DNA of 42,095 nt, from NCBI GenBank assembly GCA_041574955.1, contig JBFGNS010000015.1:1-42095 (forward strand), read 5' to 3'. The DNA is from CALZJC01 sp041574955 (GTDB lineage Bacteria; Acidobacteriota; Thermoanaerobaculia; Multivoradales; JAHEKO01). The translations under genes and the position numbers were made by a program. The notes under the pieces were generated by a model that searched no databases, had not been told where the DNA came from, and saw nothing but the letters and a program-made list of their open reading frames with translations. Positions 1 through 6,919 of this stretch are shown in pieces. Numbering within the stretch: position 1 is the stretch's first letter; each line of letters opens with the position of its first letter.

Positions 1-2776
1 GGCGCTCGCGCGCCAGAGAGGCGGTGACAAACCGCCCGCCGGCCTTGCCCACCTCGCCCAGCCGCTCCGCCCAGCGCCGGGCTTCGACCGCCGCGGCGCC
101 GGACAGCAGGTAGCCGGGATCCTCGCCCGACTCCTGCCAGCGATCGAAGGCCGGCCGGGTGCGCTGGCGCCAGAGCAGGAACTCGCGATCGGCGTCCAGC
201 CACTCGCCGAGCTTCCGCCACTTGCGGATCAGCGCCTCGTGGGCGATCTCGAGCTCCTTGGGCGCGCCCTCGTCGCCGGACCGGCCGGAGGTGATCAGGC
301 GCTGCTCGCTCAGATGCAGGATGACCTTCTCGGTGGCGTCGGCGTCGGCGCCGGCCGGCACCACCTCGTCCCAGCGCGCCCGGCGGCGGGTGGGGTGGTC
401 ACCACGGCGGGTCGTCACCAGCGCCAGCAGCACCCGCCGCGCCAGCTTCTGTCCCGCCGGATCGAGCCGGGCCAGCACGTCGTCGGCATGGTGCTGGAGC
501 GCGCCCTGGACGCGGCCGATCTCGTTGTAGGCGTCGTGGCTGAGCTGCTCGCGCCGGCGCCGCTGCCACAGCTCGAGCAGGGTGTGCTCGAGCAGCGCCA
601 GGGCGCCCGGCTCGTCGCCCAGGTCCTCGACGATGGCCTCGGCCAGACCCGGCTCGAGACGTGCCCCGGCCAACTCGACCGGCTTGCGGATGCACTCCAG
701 CAGACCCTTGCGCCCCATCCGCCGCACCGCGTACTGGTTGCCGGTGATTGCGGCGTACAGCTCGGGGTGGTGGAAGCAGTGCGACAGAAAGTCCTCGCGC
801 AGCGTGAGCACGACCCGCGTGGGGCGGTCGCCCGAGACGTCGGCCGCCGCCAGCAGCGTAGTGATGAACCGCTGCCGCTCCGGGCCCGCCTCGCTCTGGG
901 TGAACAGCTCCTCGAACTGATCGACCACCAGCAGCACCGCTTCGCCGGCGGGCACCAGCGCGCCGAGGCACTCGCCCACGCCGCCGCTGGCGCTCGCCAG
1001 CTGCTCGGCGATCGATCGCCGCAGTTCGAGCCGGCGCGCGGCGTCGTCCTCTTCCGCCAGCCCGACCAGCGCGCTGGCCAGCTCGCGGAACGGCTCGCGG
1101 CCGGGGCGCAGGATGGCCACCCGCCACCGCTGGCCGTCCGCCGCCGAGTCCGGCAGCCGGCCGCGGTGGAGCGCCGGCACCAGCCCCGCCCGCACCAATG
1201 AAGACTTGCCGCTCCCCGACTCGCCCACCACCGCCAGCAGCGGGCGCACGGCGAGCTGCGCCACCAGCTCCTCGGTCTCCCGGTCGCGGCCGAAGAACAG
1301 GTGGGCGTGCTCGACGTCGAAGGCGAACAGGCCGCGGAACGGCGCCTGCCCCTTGGGCAGCAGCGAGACCTTCTCCGCCGGGCGCTCGAGGATGGCTCCG
1401 ACCAGCCGCCGTATCTCGCCGGCATCGAGCCGGCTCTCGCCGCGCAGATCCAGCCACTGGTGCTGCGCCAGGAACGGCGGCAGGTCGTCCGGCTCGGAGC
1501 CCGGACCGAGGATCGGGATGACCTTGAAGCCGGGATCGTTGACGCTGCGGTCGAGCGCAACCCGCACCTCGCGTCCGATCCAGCGCGCGATGCCGGCCCG
1601 CCCGACGTAGACCGCGAAAGCGTCGGCGCGCCCCAGCGCCTCCTCGAGAGCCTCCATCCACCGGTCGCCGGCGGTCAGCTGCTCGAGATCGAGCCAGACC
1701 TCGAGATCGGCCTGCCGCAGCAGGCCGGCGAGCTCGCGCACCGCCTGCGCGTCCTCACCGGCGTGGCTGAGGAAGACCAGCGGCCGCTGCGCCGCCGCCG
1801 TCGCGGCGGCCGCGGCCTCGCCCGTGACGGCGACCAGCCGCCTGCCCGCCCGCCGCGTGAGCGCCTGCTGCGCGCGCTCCAGCAGGGCAGCGTACCGGCT
1901 GTCGCCGCGCTCCTGGTCGGCGACCGCCAGCGGCTCGCCATCGTCGTTCCACGGCTCCAGCCGGCCGAGCAGCGGGTGCTGCCGCCAGTCGCACGGCTCG
2001 AGCACGGCCAGGGCCAGCTCGAGCCCCTCGCCCATCCGCCGCTCGAACAGCCGCTGCACCGAGCCCGAGAGCGCGTACTCCGACTCCAGGAACTGCGGCG
2101 AGACCAGCAGCACCGCCACCCTGGCGCGCTCGATCGCGTCGCGGAACCGCCACTCCTGGTCGCTTTCGGCTGCCAGCGCCTGGCTGCTCCACAGGTCCAC
2201 CACTCCCTGGCGGATGAGACCGCGGGCGAGCCGGAACATCGGCAGCACGCTGTCGGCGTCCTCGCCGGCGTACGCCACCAGCAGGGTGCGCGTGGCGGTG
2301 AGCTCCTCGCCGACCTTGCGCGCAAAGCCCTGCAGGATCGCCAGCTCGCGCGCCGACAGGCGCCTCGGGCGCAGACCGGCAATGCACACCGTCCCGACGC
2401 GGCGGTCGCCACCGGCCGAGATCGGCACGCCGGCGTAGAAGCGGATCCCCGGGTGCTGCGCCACCAGCGGGCTGGCGGCGAACCGGGGGTCCCGGCTGGC
2501 GTCCTCCACCACCAGCGGCTTCGGCTCGCGAATCGTCTGGTTGCACAGCGCGTGCTGCCGCTCGCACTCCTGGGGCACCTCGCCGATCCGCGACTTGAGC
2601 CACTGGCGCCTGTCGGCGATCAGCGACAGGTAGGCGATCGGCACGCCCAGCCGTTCGGCGAGCTGTCGCGTCAGCCGGTCGAAGCGCTCCTCGGGGACCG
2701 AATCGAGAATGGCGAGATCGTCAAGCGCGTGCAGGCGAGCGGTCTCGCCGTCGGTGGTACCGCTACCGGGAATCAC
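1..2776 (-). CDS. GAF-TIR-TIR-nSTAND ATPase, partial (3' end outside window)
   Basis: About 925 residues are visible and the frame is open at the left edge. Residues 25-160 look like a GAF domain. Residues 164-300 form a TIR-like domain (LLVAYAGEDAD, LLVSPQFLESEY). Residues 331-460 form a second TIR domain (PLVFLSHAGEDAQAV, LTAGDRWMEAL) with the expected helix-C glutamate at E403. A STAND NTPase of the nSTAND1 type follows, with Walker A GESGSGKSS at 518-526 and Walker B VLLVVDQFEE at 614-623. In this class a C-terminal repeat sensor such as WD40 usually follows, here outside the window. The family couples ligand-triggered NTPase oligomerisation to TIR effector activity, often NAD+ cleavage. 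The first TIR appears to lack the catalytic Glu (SEYALSGSV). The GTG start at 2776 was chosen because no ATG is in frame nearby; it has no convincing ribosome site. Domain calls are confident, the start is not. Confidence 0.85.
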   Translation of the reverse strand, partial: MIPGSGTTDGETARLHALDDLAILDSVPEERFDRLTRQLAERLGVPIAYLSLIADRRQWLKSRIGEVPQECERQHALCNQTIREPKPLVVEDASRDPRFAASPLVAQHPGIRFYAGVPISAGGDRRVGTVCIAGLRPRRLSARELAILQGFARKVGEELTATRTLLVAYAGEDADSVLPMFRLARGLIRQGVVDLWSSQALAAESDQEWRFRDAIERARVAVLLVSPQFLESEYALSGSVQRLFERRMGEGLELALAVLEPCDWRQHPLLGRLEPWNDDGEPLAVADQERGDSRYAALLERAQQALTRRAGRRLVAVTGEAAAAATAAAQRPLVFLSHAGEDAQAVRELAGLLRQADLEVWLDLEQLTAGDRWMEALEEALGRADAFAVYVGRAGIARWIGREVRVALDRSVNDPGFKVIPILGPGSEPDDLPPFLAQHQWLDLRGESRLDAGEIRRLVGAILERPAEKVSLLPKGQAPFRGLFAFDVEHAHLFFGRDRETEELVAQLAVRPLLAVVGESGSGKSSLVRAGLVPALHRGRLPDSAADGQRWRVAILRPGREPFRELASALVGLAEEDDAARRLELRRSIAEQLASASGGVGECLGALVPAGEAVLLVVDQFEELFTQSEAGPERQRFITTLLAAADVSGDRPTRVVLTLREDFLSHCFHHPELYAAITGNQYAVRRMGRKGLLECIRKPVELAGARLEPGLAEAIVEDLGDEPGALALLEHTLLELWQRRRREQLSHDAYNEIGRVQGALQHHADDVLARLDPAGQKLARRVLLALVTTRRGDHPTRRRARWDEVVPAGADADATEKVILHLSEQRLITSGRSGDEGAPKELEIAHEALIRKWRKLGEWLDADREFLLWRQRTRPAFDRWQESGEDPGYLLSGAAAVEARRWAERLGEVGKAGGRFVTASLARER

Positions 2777-2839
2777 GCCGCACTTTCGAGCCCTCGTGAA
2801 GGGCCCCTGCGCGAACTTCGCGAAGGGAGACTTGCCAGC

Positions 2840-2868
2840 AACATACCACCGGTCGGACCCCGCGGCAA
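2840..2868 (-). promoter_or_regulatory. Predicted sigma70-type promoter of the nSTAND gene
   Basis: Reading the minus strand, TTGCCG (2868-2863) and TATGTT (2845-2840) are 17 bases apart, about 65 bases before the GTG start. A perfect 10-bp palindrome, CTTCGCGAAG (2816-2825), lies in the presumed leader and could bind a regulator. Predicted by eye only. Confidence 0.4.
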
Positions 2869-2934
2869 TGAGATGGCCGTCGCCGCGGGTCGTGCGGGCG
2901 GCGGGCAGGGGCTTCCGCACCCGGCCGGCGCGGT

Positions 2935-2940
2935 TAGAAT
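2935..2940 (+). promoter_or_regulatory. -10-like element TAGAAT upstream of the kinase
   Basis: TAGAAT lies 36 bases before an ATG with a good Shine-Dalgarno sequence. No clear -35 is visible. With the minus-strand promoter at 2840-2868 it would make this a divergent regulatory region. Confidence 0.4.
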
Positions 2941-2976
2941 GTCCGTCCCTCGACCCCCGCGCCCAGGAGACTCGCG

Positions 2977-3018
2977 ATGACCACCTCGAGCAGTCAGGCA
3001 GCGGGCCTCGCGCCGTGA
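2977..3018 (+). CDS. 13-codon upstream ORF overlapping the kinase start
   Basis: An ATG at 2977 sits 6 bases after a strong Shine-Dalgarno sequence (AGGAGA, 2965-2970). It opens a 13-codon frame (MTTSSSQAAGLAP) ending in TGA at 3016-3018, which overlaps the kinase GTG at 3015 as GTGA. The best ribosome site in the region therefore belongs to this mini-ORF. It may be a leader peptide translationally coupled to the kinase, or a one-base sequencing error may have split the true kinase N-terminus. Nothing suggests a function for the peptide itself. Confidence 0.4.
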   Translation: MTTSSSQAAGLAP

Positions 3019-3740
3019 GCGGCCGGTCGCCGGAGCCGTTCGACCTGCCGCCCGGAACCGTGCTGGCCGGCGGCTACCGGGTCGAGTCGCTGGCCGGCGG
3101 TGGCTGGGAGGGCGAGGTCTACCGCGTGGTCGAGGCCCGCACCGGGATCGTCCGTGCCGCCAAGCTGTTCTACCCGGAGCGCAACCCCGCCAACCGCACC
3201 GTCGCGCGCTACGCCCGCAAGCTCGAGCGGCTGCGCGACTGCCGGATCGTCATGCGCTACCACCACTCCGAGGAGCTCCACCTGGGAGAGCGCACGGTCA
3301 CCTGCTTGCTGAGCGACTTCGTGCCCGGCGCGCCCTTGCCGCGGCTGGTGGCGCGCTCACCGGGCGGCCGGCTGGCGCCGTTCGAGGCGATGCACCTGCT
3401 TCACGCCCTGGTCGCGGGCCTCGAGCAGATCCACGATGCCGGCCTCTACCACGGCGACCTGCACGAGGACAACGTGCTGGTCCGGCGCCGCGGCATCCGC
3501 TTCGAGGTGCGGGTGCTGGATTTCTTTCACCGCGGCCGGCCGAGCCGGGCGGCGCGCCAGATGGACGTGGTTGACGCCGTAAAACTGTTCTACGACGTGC
3601 TGGGCGGCCGCCGTCACTACGCCCGCCAGCCGGCGGCCGTCAAGGCCATCTGCCGCGGTCTGCGCCACCGCCTGATCCTCGACAGCTTCCCCACCGCCAC
3701 CCACCTGCGGCGGCACCTCGAGACCTTCAGCTGGAGCTGA
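3015..3740 (+). CDS. Small atypical protein kinase-like protein
   Basis: 241 residues from the GTG at 3015. A glycine-rich loop lies near 26-35 (LAGGGWEGEVY), the ATP-anchoring lysine is probably K50 (RAAKLF), and the catalytic loop is HGDLHEDN (146-153). The metal-binding DFG is replaced by DFF (D169). HGD instead of HRD resembles RIO, ABC1 and aminoglycoside-kinase-like enzymes more than canonical Hanks kinases. The protein is barely a kinase domain and has no membrane anchor or sensor. It probably phosphorylates protein or a small substrate in the cytoplasm. It is divergent from the TIR-nSTAND gene and may be co-regulated with it. The frame is open upstream to 2709, but that part reads as noncoding leader. 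Confidence 0.75.
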   Translation: MSGRSPEPFDLPPGTVLAGGYRVESLAGGGWEGEVYRVVEARTGIVRAAKLFYPERNPANRTVARYARKLERLRDCRIVMRYHHSEELHLGERTVTCLLSDFVPGAPLPRLVARSPGGRLAPFEAMHLLHALVAGLEQIHDAGLYHGDLHEDNVLVRRRGIRFEVRVLDFFHRGRPSRAARQMDVVDAVKLFYDVLGGRRHYARQPAAVKAICRGLRHRLILDSFPTATHLRRHLETFSWS

Positions 3741-3768
3741 GCCGGCGCAGGACGCTGGCCGCAGGCCG

Positions 3769-4485
3769 CTAGACCCAGGTCTCGAGCTCGGGCCGATCGA
3801 GGTGCGGCAGGGTGTTGAACGAGCGGAGCGAGAACCTGCCGTTCGAGAACAGGAACTCGCTCACCGCGCTGTTGAGCACCATCCAGCTCAGCTCGAGCGC
3901 CTTCTCGTCGTCGAGCCCGAAGGAGCTGGCCACCGCCACGCCGGTCGGTCCCGCCGAAGTGAACGCCACCACGGTGCGGCCGCGCGGCCCGTCGGTGAGG
4001 CGCCTGAGCGCCGACTCGGTGCGTTGCCGGAAGCGGTCGAACGGCTCCACCGCCGGACCCGGCGGCTCGAGCTCGCCGCGCACCCAGGCGAAGGTGACGC
4101 GGCGGTAGACGCGGTAAAACAGCCTCCGGTCGCGCGCCGTGTCGCCTTCCAGCAGCTCGAGCGCTCGGCGCGCCTCGGGGTCGACGGCCGCCAGCTCGGG
4201 CAGCGAGCGGGCGAACACCTGGTAGCCGCTGTGCTCGTCGAGGCCGGCTAGAGCCTCGGCCGCCGGCCAGCTGTCGCCGGCGGCGCCGAGGCCGCGGCGG
4301 ACTCCCTCGGCGGTCTCGCGGTGGCGCCGGCACGGCCCCACCCAGACGGCGTCGGGGACCAGCCCGCCGGCGCGCCAGTGGCGGCCGAGCGACTCGGCCT
4401 GCTGCCAGCCGGTGGGCGACAGCCGGTCGTAGTCGTCATCGCCGGCCGACGCCTGGCCGTGGCGCACGATCAGCAGACGGCTCAT
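3769..4485 (-). CDS. Histidine phosphatase (phosphoglycerate mutase-like) family protein
   Basis: 238 residues. The N-terminal LLIVRHGQAS carries the phospho-accepting His (H9) in the RHG motif, and the next arginine-bearing segment (WVGPCRRHRETAEG) fits the family. The second catalytic histidine, normally within a SHGG-like motif near the C-terminus, appears as AFTSAGPTG, so Ser/Ala replaces His. The protein may have altered chemistry or none. It is the last gene of the minus-strand catabolic operon, 15 bases after the SDR gene. The substrate cannot be predicted; a housekeeping phosphatase for phosphorylated acyl intermediates made by the operon's kinase is conceivable but speculative. Confidence 0.85.
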   Translation of the reverse strand: MSRLLIVRHGQASAGDDDYDRLSPTGWQQAESLGRHWRAGGLVPDAVWVGPCRRHRETAEGVRRGLGAAGDSWPAAEALAGLDEHSGYQVFARSLPELAAVDPEARRALELLEGDTARDRRLFYRVYRRVTFAWVRGELEPPGPAVEPFDRFRQRTESALRRLTDGPRGRTVVAFTSAGPTGVAVASSFGLDDEKALELSWMVLNSAVSEFLFSNGRFSLRSFNTLPHLDRPELETWV

Positions 4486-4500
4486 CGCTGCTTCGGCCGC

Positions 4501-5268
4501 TCAGGCGGTGACGCCGCCGTCGCACACCAGCACCGTGCCGGTGGTGAACGAGGCGGCGTCGGACACCAGGTAGAGCACCGCCCCGACGATCTCCTCGGGC
4601 TGCGCGTGGCGCCCGAGCGGCGTCGCGGCGTGGAACGCCTCGCGCAGCTCGTCGGTCTCGACCAGCACCCGGGCGAAGCGGGTCTCGACCAGCCCCGGCG
4701 CCACCGCGTTGACCCGCACGCCGCTCGGGCCCAGCTCCTTGGCCAGGCCGCGGGTCATGCTGACCACCGCCGCCTTGGTCATCGAGTAGACCACCTGGTT
4801 GGGGACCGGCACCAGGCCGTTGATCGACGCCACGTTGACGATCGCGCCGCTCCCCTGCTCGACCATCATGCGGCCGGCGCGCTGGCAGGTCAGGAAGTAG
4901 CCCTTGAGGTTGACCTCCATGGTCTTGTCGTAGGCCGCCTCGTCGATCTCCAGCGCCGGGCCGAACCACGGGTTGGTGGCGGCGTTGTTGACCAGAATGT
5001 CGAGCCGCCCCAGCTCGGCGCGGATGCGGGCGAAGAGGGCGTCGATCTGCTCCGGCCGGCCGGCGTGGCAGGCGATCGCCAGCGCGCGGCCGCCGGCCTC
5101 CTCGAGCGCGGCCGCCACCGAGTCGAGGCTCTCCTGGCGGCGGGACGACAGCACCACGGTGGCGCCGCGCGCCGCCAGCCCGTGAGCCACCGCCTCGCCG
5201 ATACCGCGGCTCGCGCCGGTCACCAGCGCGGTGCGGCCGGTGAGGTCGAACGACGGCGCGGCGCTCAC
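4501..5268 (-). CDS. Short-chain dehydrogenase/reductase (SDR)
   Basis: 255 residues, classical SDR. The cofactor motif TGASRGIG is near residues 17-24, NNAAT follows the central strand, and the active site is NVASINGLV (Ser) with YSMTK (Tyr-x-x-x-Lys). SRRQ after the second strand suggests NADP(H) preference. The enzyme should interconvert a hydroxy- and a ketoacyl compound. The start is GTG at 5268, overlapping the MaoC stop as GTGA. Close relatives often sit beside acyl-CoA dehydrogenase and APH genes, as here, which supports a role in acyl-CoA breakdown. Confidence 0.9.
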   Translation of the reverse strand: MSAAPSFDLTGRTALVTGASRGIGEAVAHGLAARGATVVLSSRRQESLDSVAAALEEAGGRALAIACHAGRPEQIDALFARIRAELGRLDILVNNAATNPWFGPALEIDEAAYDKTMEVNLKGYFLTCQRAGRMMVEQGSGAIVNVASINGLVPVPNQVVYSMTKAAVVSMTRGLAKELGPSGVRVNAVAPGLVETRFARVLVETDELREAFHAATPLGRHAQPEEIVGAVLYLVSDAASFTTGTVLVCDGGVTA

Positions 5269-5702
5269 GACGCGCCCTCGCCGAGCACGTAGAGCGACAG
5301 CGTCTCGGCCACCATCGCCGGCTTGTCCACGCCCTCGATCTCGACGGTCGCCTCGGCCGCGATCAGCAGGCGGCCGGCGTTCTTGCGGCGCACGTCGAGG
5401 ATCCTGGTGCGCAGGCGGACGCGGCTGCCGGAGCGCACCGGCGCCAGGAAGCGCACCTTGTCGAGCCCGTAGTTGAACGCCATCACGGCGCCGGCGGGCA
5501 CCACCGCCAGCTCCTCGTGCAGCTTGGGCACCAGCGACAGCGTCAGGAAGCCGTGCGCGATGGTGCCTCCCAGCGGCGTGCGCGCGGCGCGCTCGGGATC
5601 GACGTGGATGTACTGGTGGTCGCCGGTGGCCTCGGCGAACTGGTCGATGCGCTGCTGGTCGACGGTGAGCCAGTCCGACGGCCCGGCCTCGTGGCCGGCC
5701 AT
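5265..5702 (-). CDS. MaoC-like enoyl-CoA hydratase
   Basis: 145 residues from the first clear ATG (5702). The hotdog-fold signature includes SDWLTVDQQRIDQFAEATGD followed by HQYIHVDPERA, with the hydratase D/H pair, then GGTIAHGFLTLSL. This matches (R)-specific enoyl-CoA hydratases, which add water to trans-2-enoyl-CoA. Homologs usually begin about 10 residues earlier, and the upstream codons (VPVDELLE) look coding, yet no ATG, GTG or TTG lies in frame there. CTG at 5737 or ATC at 5729 are possible rare starts. It lies 125 bases after the APH gene and overlaps the SDR start by 4 bases. Confidence 0.88.
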   Translation of the reverse strand: MAGHEAGPSDWLTVDQQRIDQFAEATGDHQYIHVDPERAARTPLGGTIAHGFLTLSLVPKLHEELAVVPAGAVMAFNYGLDKVRFLAPVRSGSRVRLRTRILDVRRKNAGRLLIAAEATVEIEGVDKPAMVAETLSLYVLGEGAS

Positions 5703-5787
5703 CTCGAGCAGCTCGTCGACGGGGACGATGGTGGGCAGGGCGGTGGTCTCCGGAGGTTGGGGGTTGGGGCCCGGGGCCTCGTCGGAG

Positions 5788-5793
5788 ATCCTA
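5788..5793 (-). promoter_or_regulatory. -10-like element TAGGAT upstream of MaoC
   Basis: In the 125-base gap after the APH gene, the minus strand carries GTTAGGATCT, containing TAGGAT. An internal promoter for MaoC, SDR and phosphatase would explain this unusually long gap. No -35 is evident. Confidence 0.25.
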
Positions 5794-5827
5794 ACCTGAC
5801 GGCGGACCGCGGCGGGGCGGCCTGGGG

Positions 5828-6919
5828 TCAGCAGTCGTAGAGGCGGTCGATGCGGCCCTTTTGGATCGCCTGCCAGGCGGCGCCGGCGCACGCCCGGACG
5901 CCCTCGAGCAGGCCCGCGAAGCGCGGGTCGCTGGTGTGCCCCTGCCGCCAGCGGGCGTAGATCTGCTGCACGATGACGGCGATCTTGTACAGCCCGTAGG
6001 CGTAGCAGAAGACCGGCCGCGGCACCTCGCGGCCGCTGGCCGCCGAGTAGCGCTCCACCAGCTCGCGCCGCGTCGGGTTGCCCGGCAAGGTGGTCGGGCT
6101 GAGCTCGAGGGCACGCATCGCCGGCGGATCGCCGGCTTCCAGCCAGTAGCCGAGCGAGGTTCCGAGATCGAGCAGCGGATCGCCCAGGGTGGCCATCTCC
6201 CAGTCGAGCACCGCCTTGACCCGGCTCCAGTCGTCCGGATCGAGCACCAGGTTGTCGTACTTGAAATCGTTGTGGATCAGCGCCGGCTCGCCGTCGGCAG
6301 GCCGGTCGCCGGCCAGCCACTCGCCCACCTGCTCCATGGCCGGCACGTCGTCCGTCCTGGCCCTGGCCCAGCGCTTCCGCCAGCCCTCGATCTGGCGCCG
6401 GACGTAGCCTTCGGGGCGGCCCAGCCCACCCAGCCCGGCGGCCCGGTAGTCGACGGCGTGGAGCTCCACCAGGGTCTCCACGAAGCCGTCGGCGATCGCC
6501 GCCATGGTGGCCGGCGCCGGCCGCATCTCGGCCGGCATCCGCGGCCGTAGGATCACGCCGCGCACCCGCTCCATGAGGTAGAACGGGGCGCCCAGGACGC
6601 CCGCGTCGTCGCACCGGGCCAACGGCGCCGGTGCCTTCGGGTAGAAGCCCTCGAGCGCCGCCAGGATGCGGTGCTCGCGCGACATGTCGTGACCGCCCTC
6701 GACCGCCGCTCCGAACGGCGGCCGGCGCAGCACCAGCTCGCGCTCGCCCGCCCGCACCAGGTAGGTGAGGTTGGAGAAGCCGCTCGGAAACTGCTCCACC
6801 TCGACCGGCCCAGCCAGCTCGGGCAGCCGCTCGGCGAGCCAGCCGGCCAGCCTGCCGGCGTCCAGCTCCTCGCCGTCTCGCACCGGCCGGGCGCGGTCGA
6901 TCCAGCGGCCGGCGCTCAT
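5828..6919 (-). CDS. APH-family phosphotransferase, ACAD10/11 or LvaA-like
   Basis: 363 residues starting at ATG 6919, which overlaps the upstream TGA (ATGA). Features of the aminoglycoside phosphotransferase fold are the N-terminal FPSGFSNLTYLV, RELVLRRPP with the ATP lysine position changed to Arg, the catalytic loop IHNDFKYDN, and the metal motif LDWEMATLGDPLLDLG. This subgroup is fused to acyl-CoA dehydrogenase in animal ACAD10/11. In the Pseudomonas levulinate pathway LvaA phosphorylates 4-hydroxyacyl-CoA. An acyl-CoA dehydrogenase gene lies 4 kb away, divergent from the same operon, so phosphorylation of a hydroxyacyl-CoA is the favoured role. It is not expected to be an antibiotic-resistance gene. 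Confidence 0.88.
   Translation of the reverse strand: MSAGRWIDRARPVRDGEELDAGRLAGWLAERLPELAGPVEVEQFPSGFSNLTYLVRAGERELVLRRPPFGAAVEGGHDMSREHRILAALEGFYPKAPAPLARCDDAGVLGAPFYLMERVRGVILRPRMPAEMRPAPATMAAIADGFVETLVELHAVDYRAAGLGGLGRPEGYVRRQIEGWRKRWARARTDDVPAMEQVGEWLAGDRPADGEPALIHNDFKYDNLVLDPDDWSRVKAVLDWEMATLGDPLLDLGTSLGYWLEAGDPPAMRALELSPTTLPGNPTRRELVERYSAASGREVPRPVFCYAYGLYKIAVIVQQIYARWRQGHTSDPRFAGLLEGVRACAGAAWQAIQKGRIDRLYDC

Noticed and set aside
399..1661. Closed minus-strand frames of 381-420 codons within the nSTAND region
   Set aside because: They are in the wrong frame; the true frame has no stop before the left edge and carries Walker A and B motifs.
1301..2980. Plus-strand open frame of 559 codons
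   Set aside because: Antisense to the GAF-TIR-TIR-nSTAND gene, whose domains are clear; composition is that of a shadow frame.
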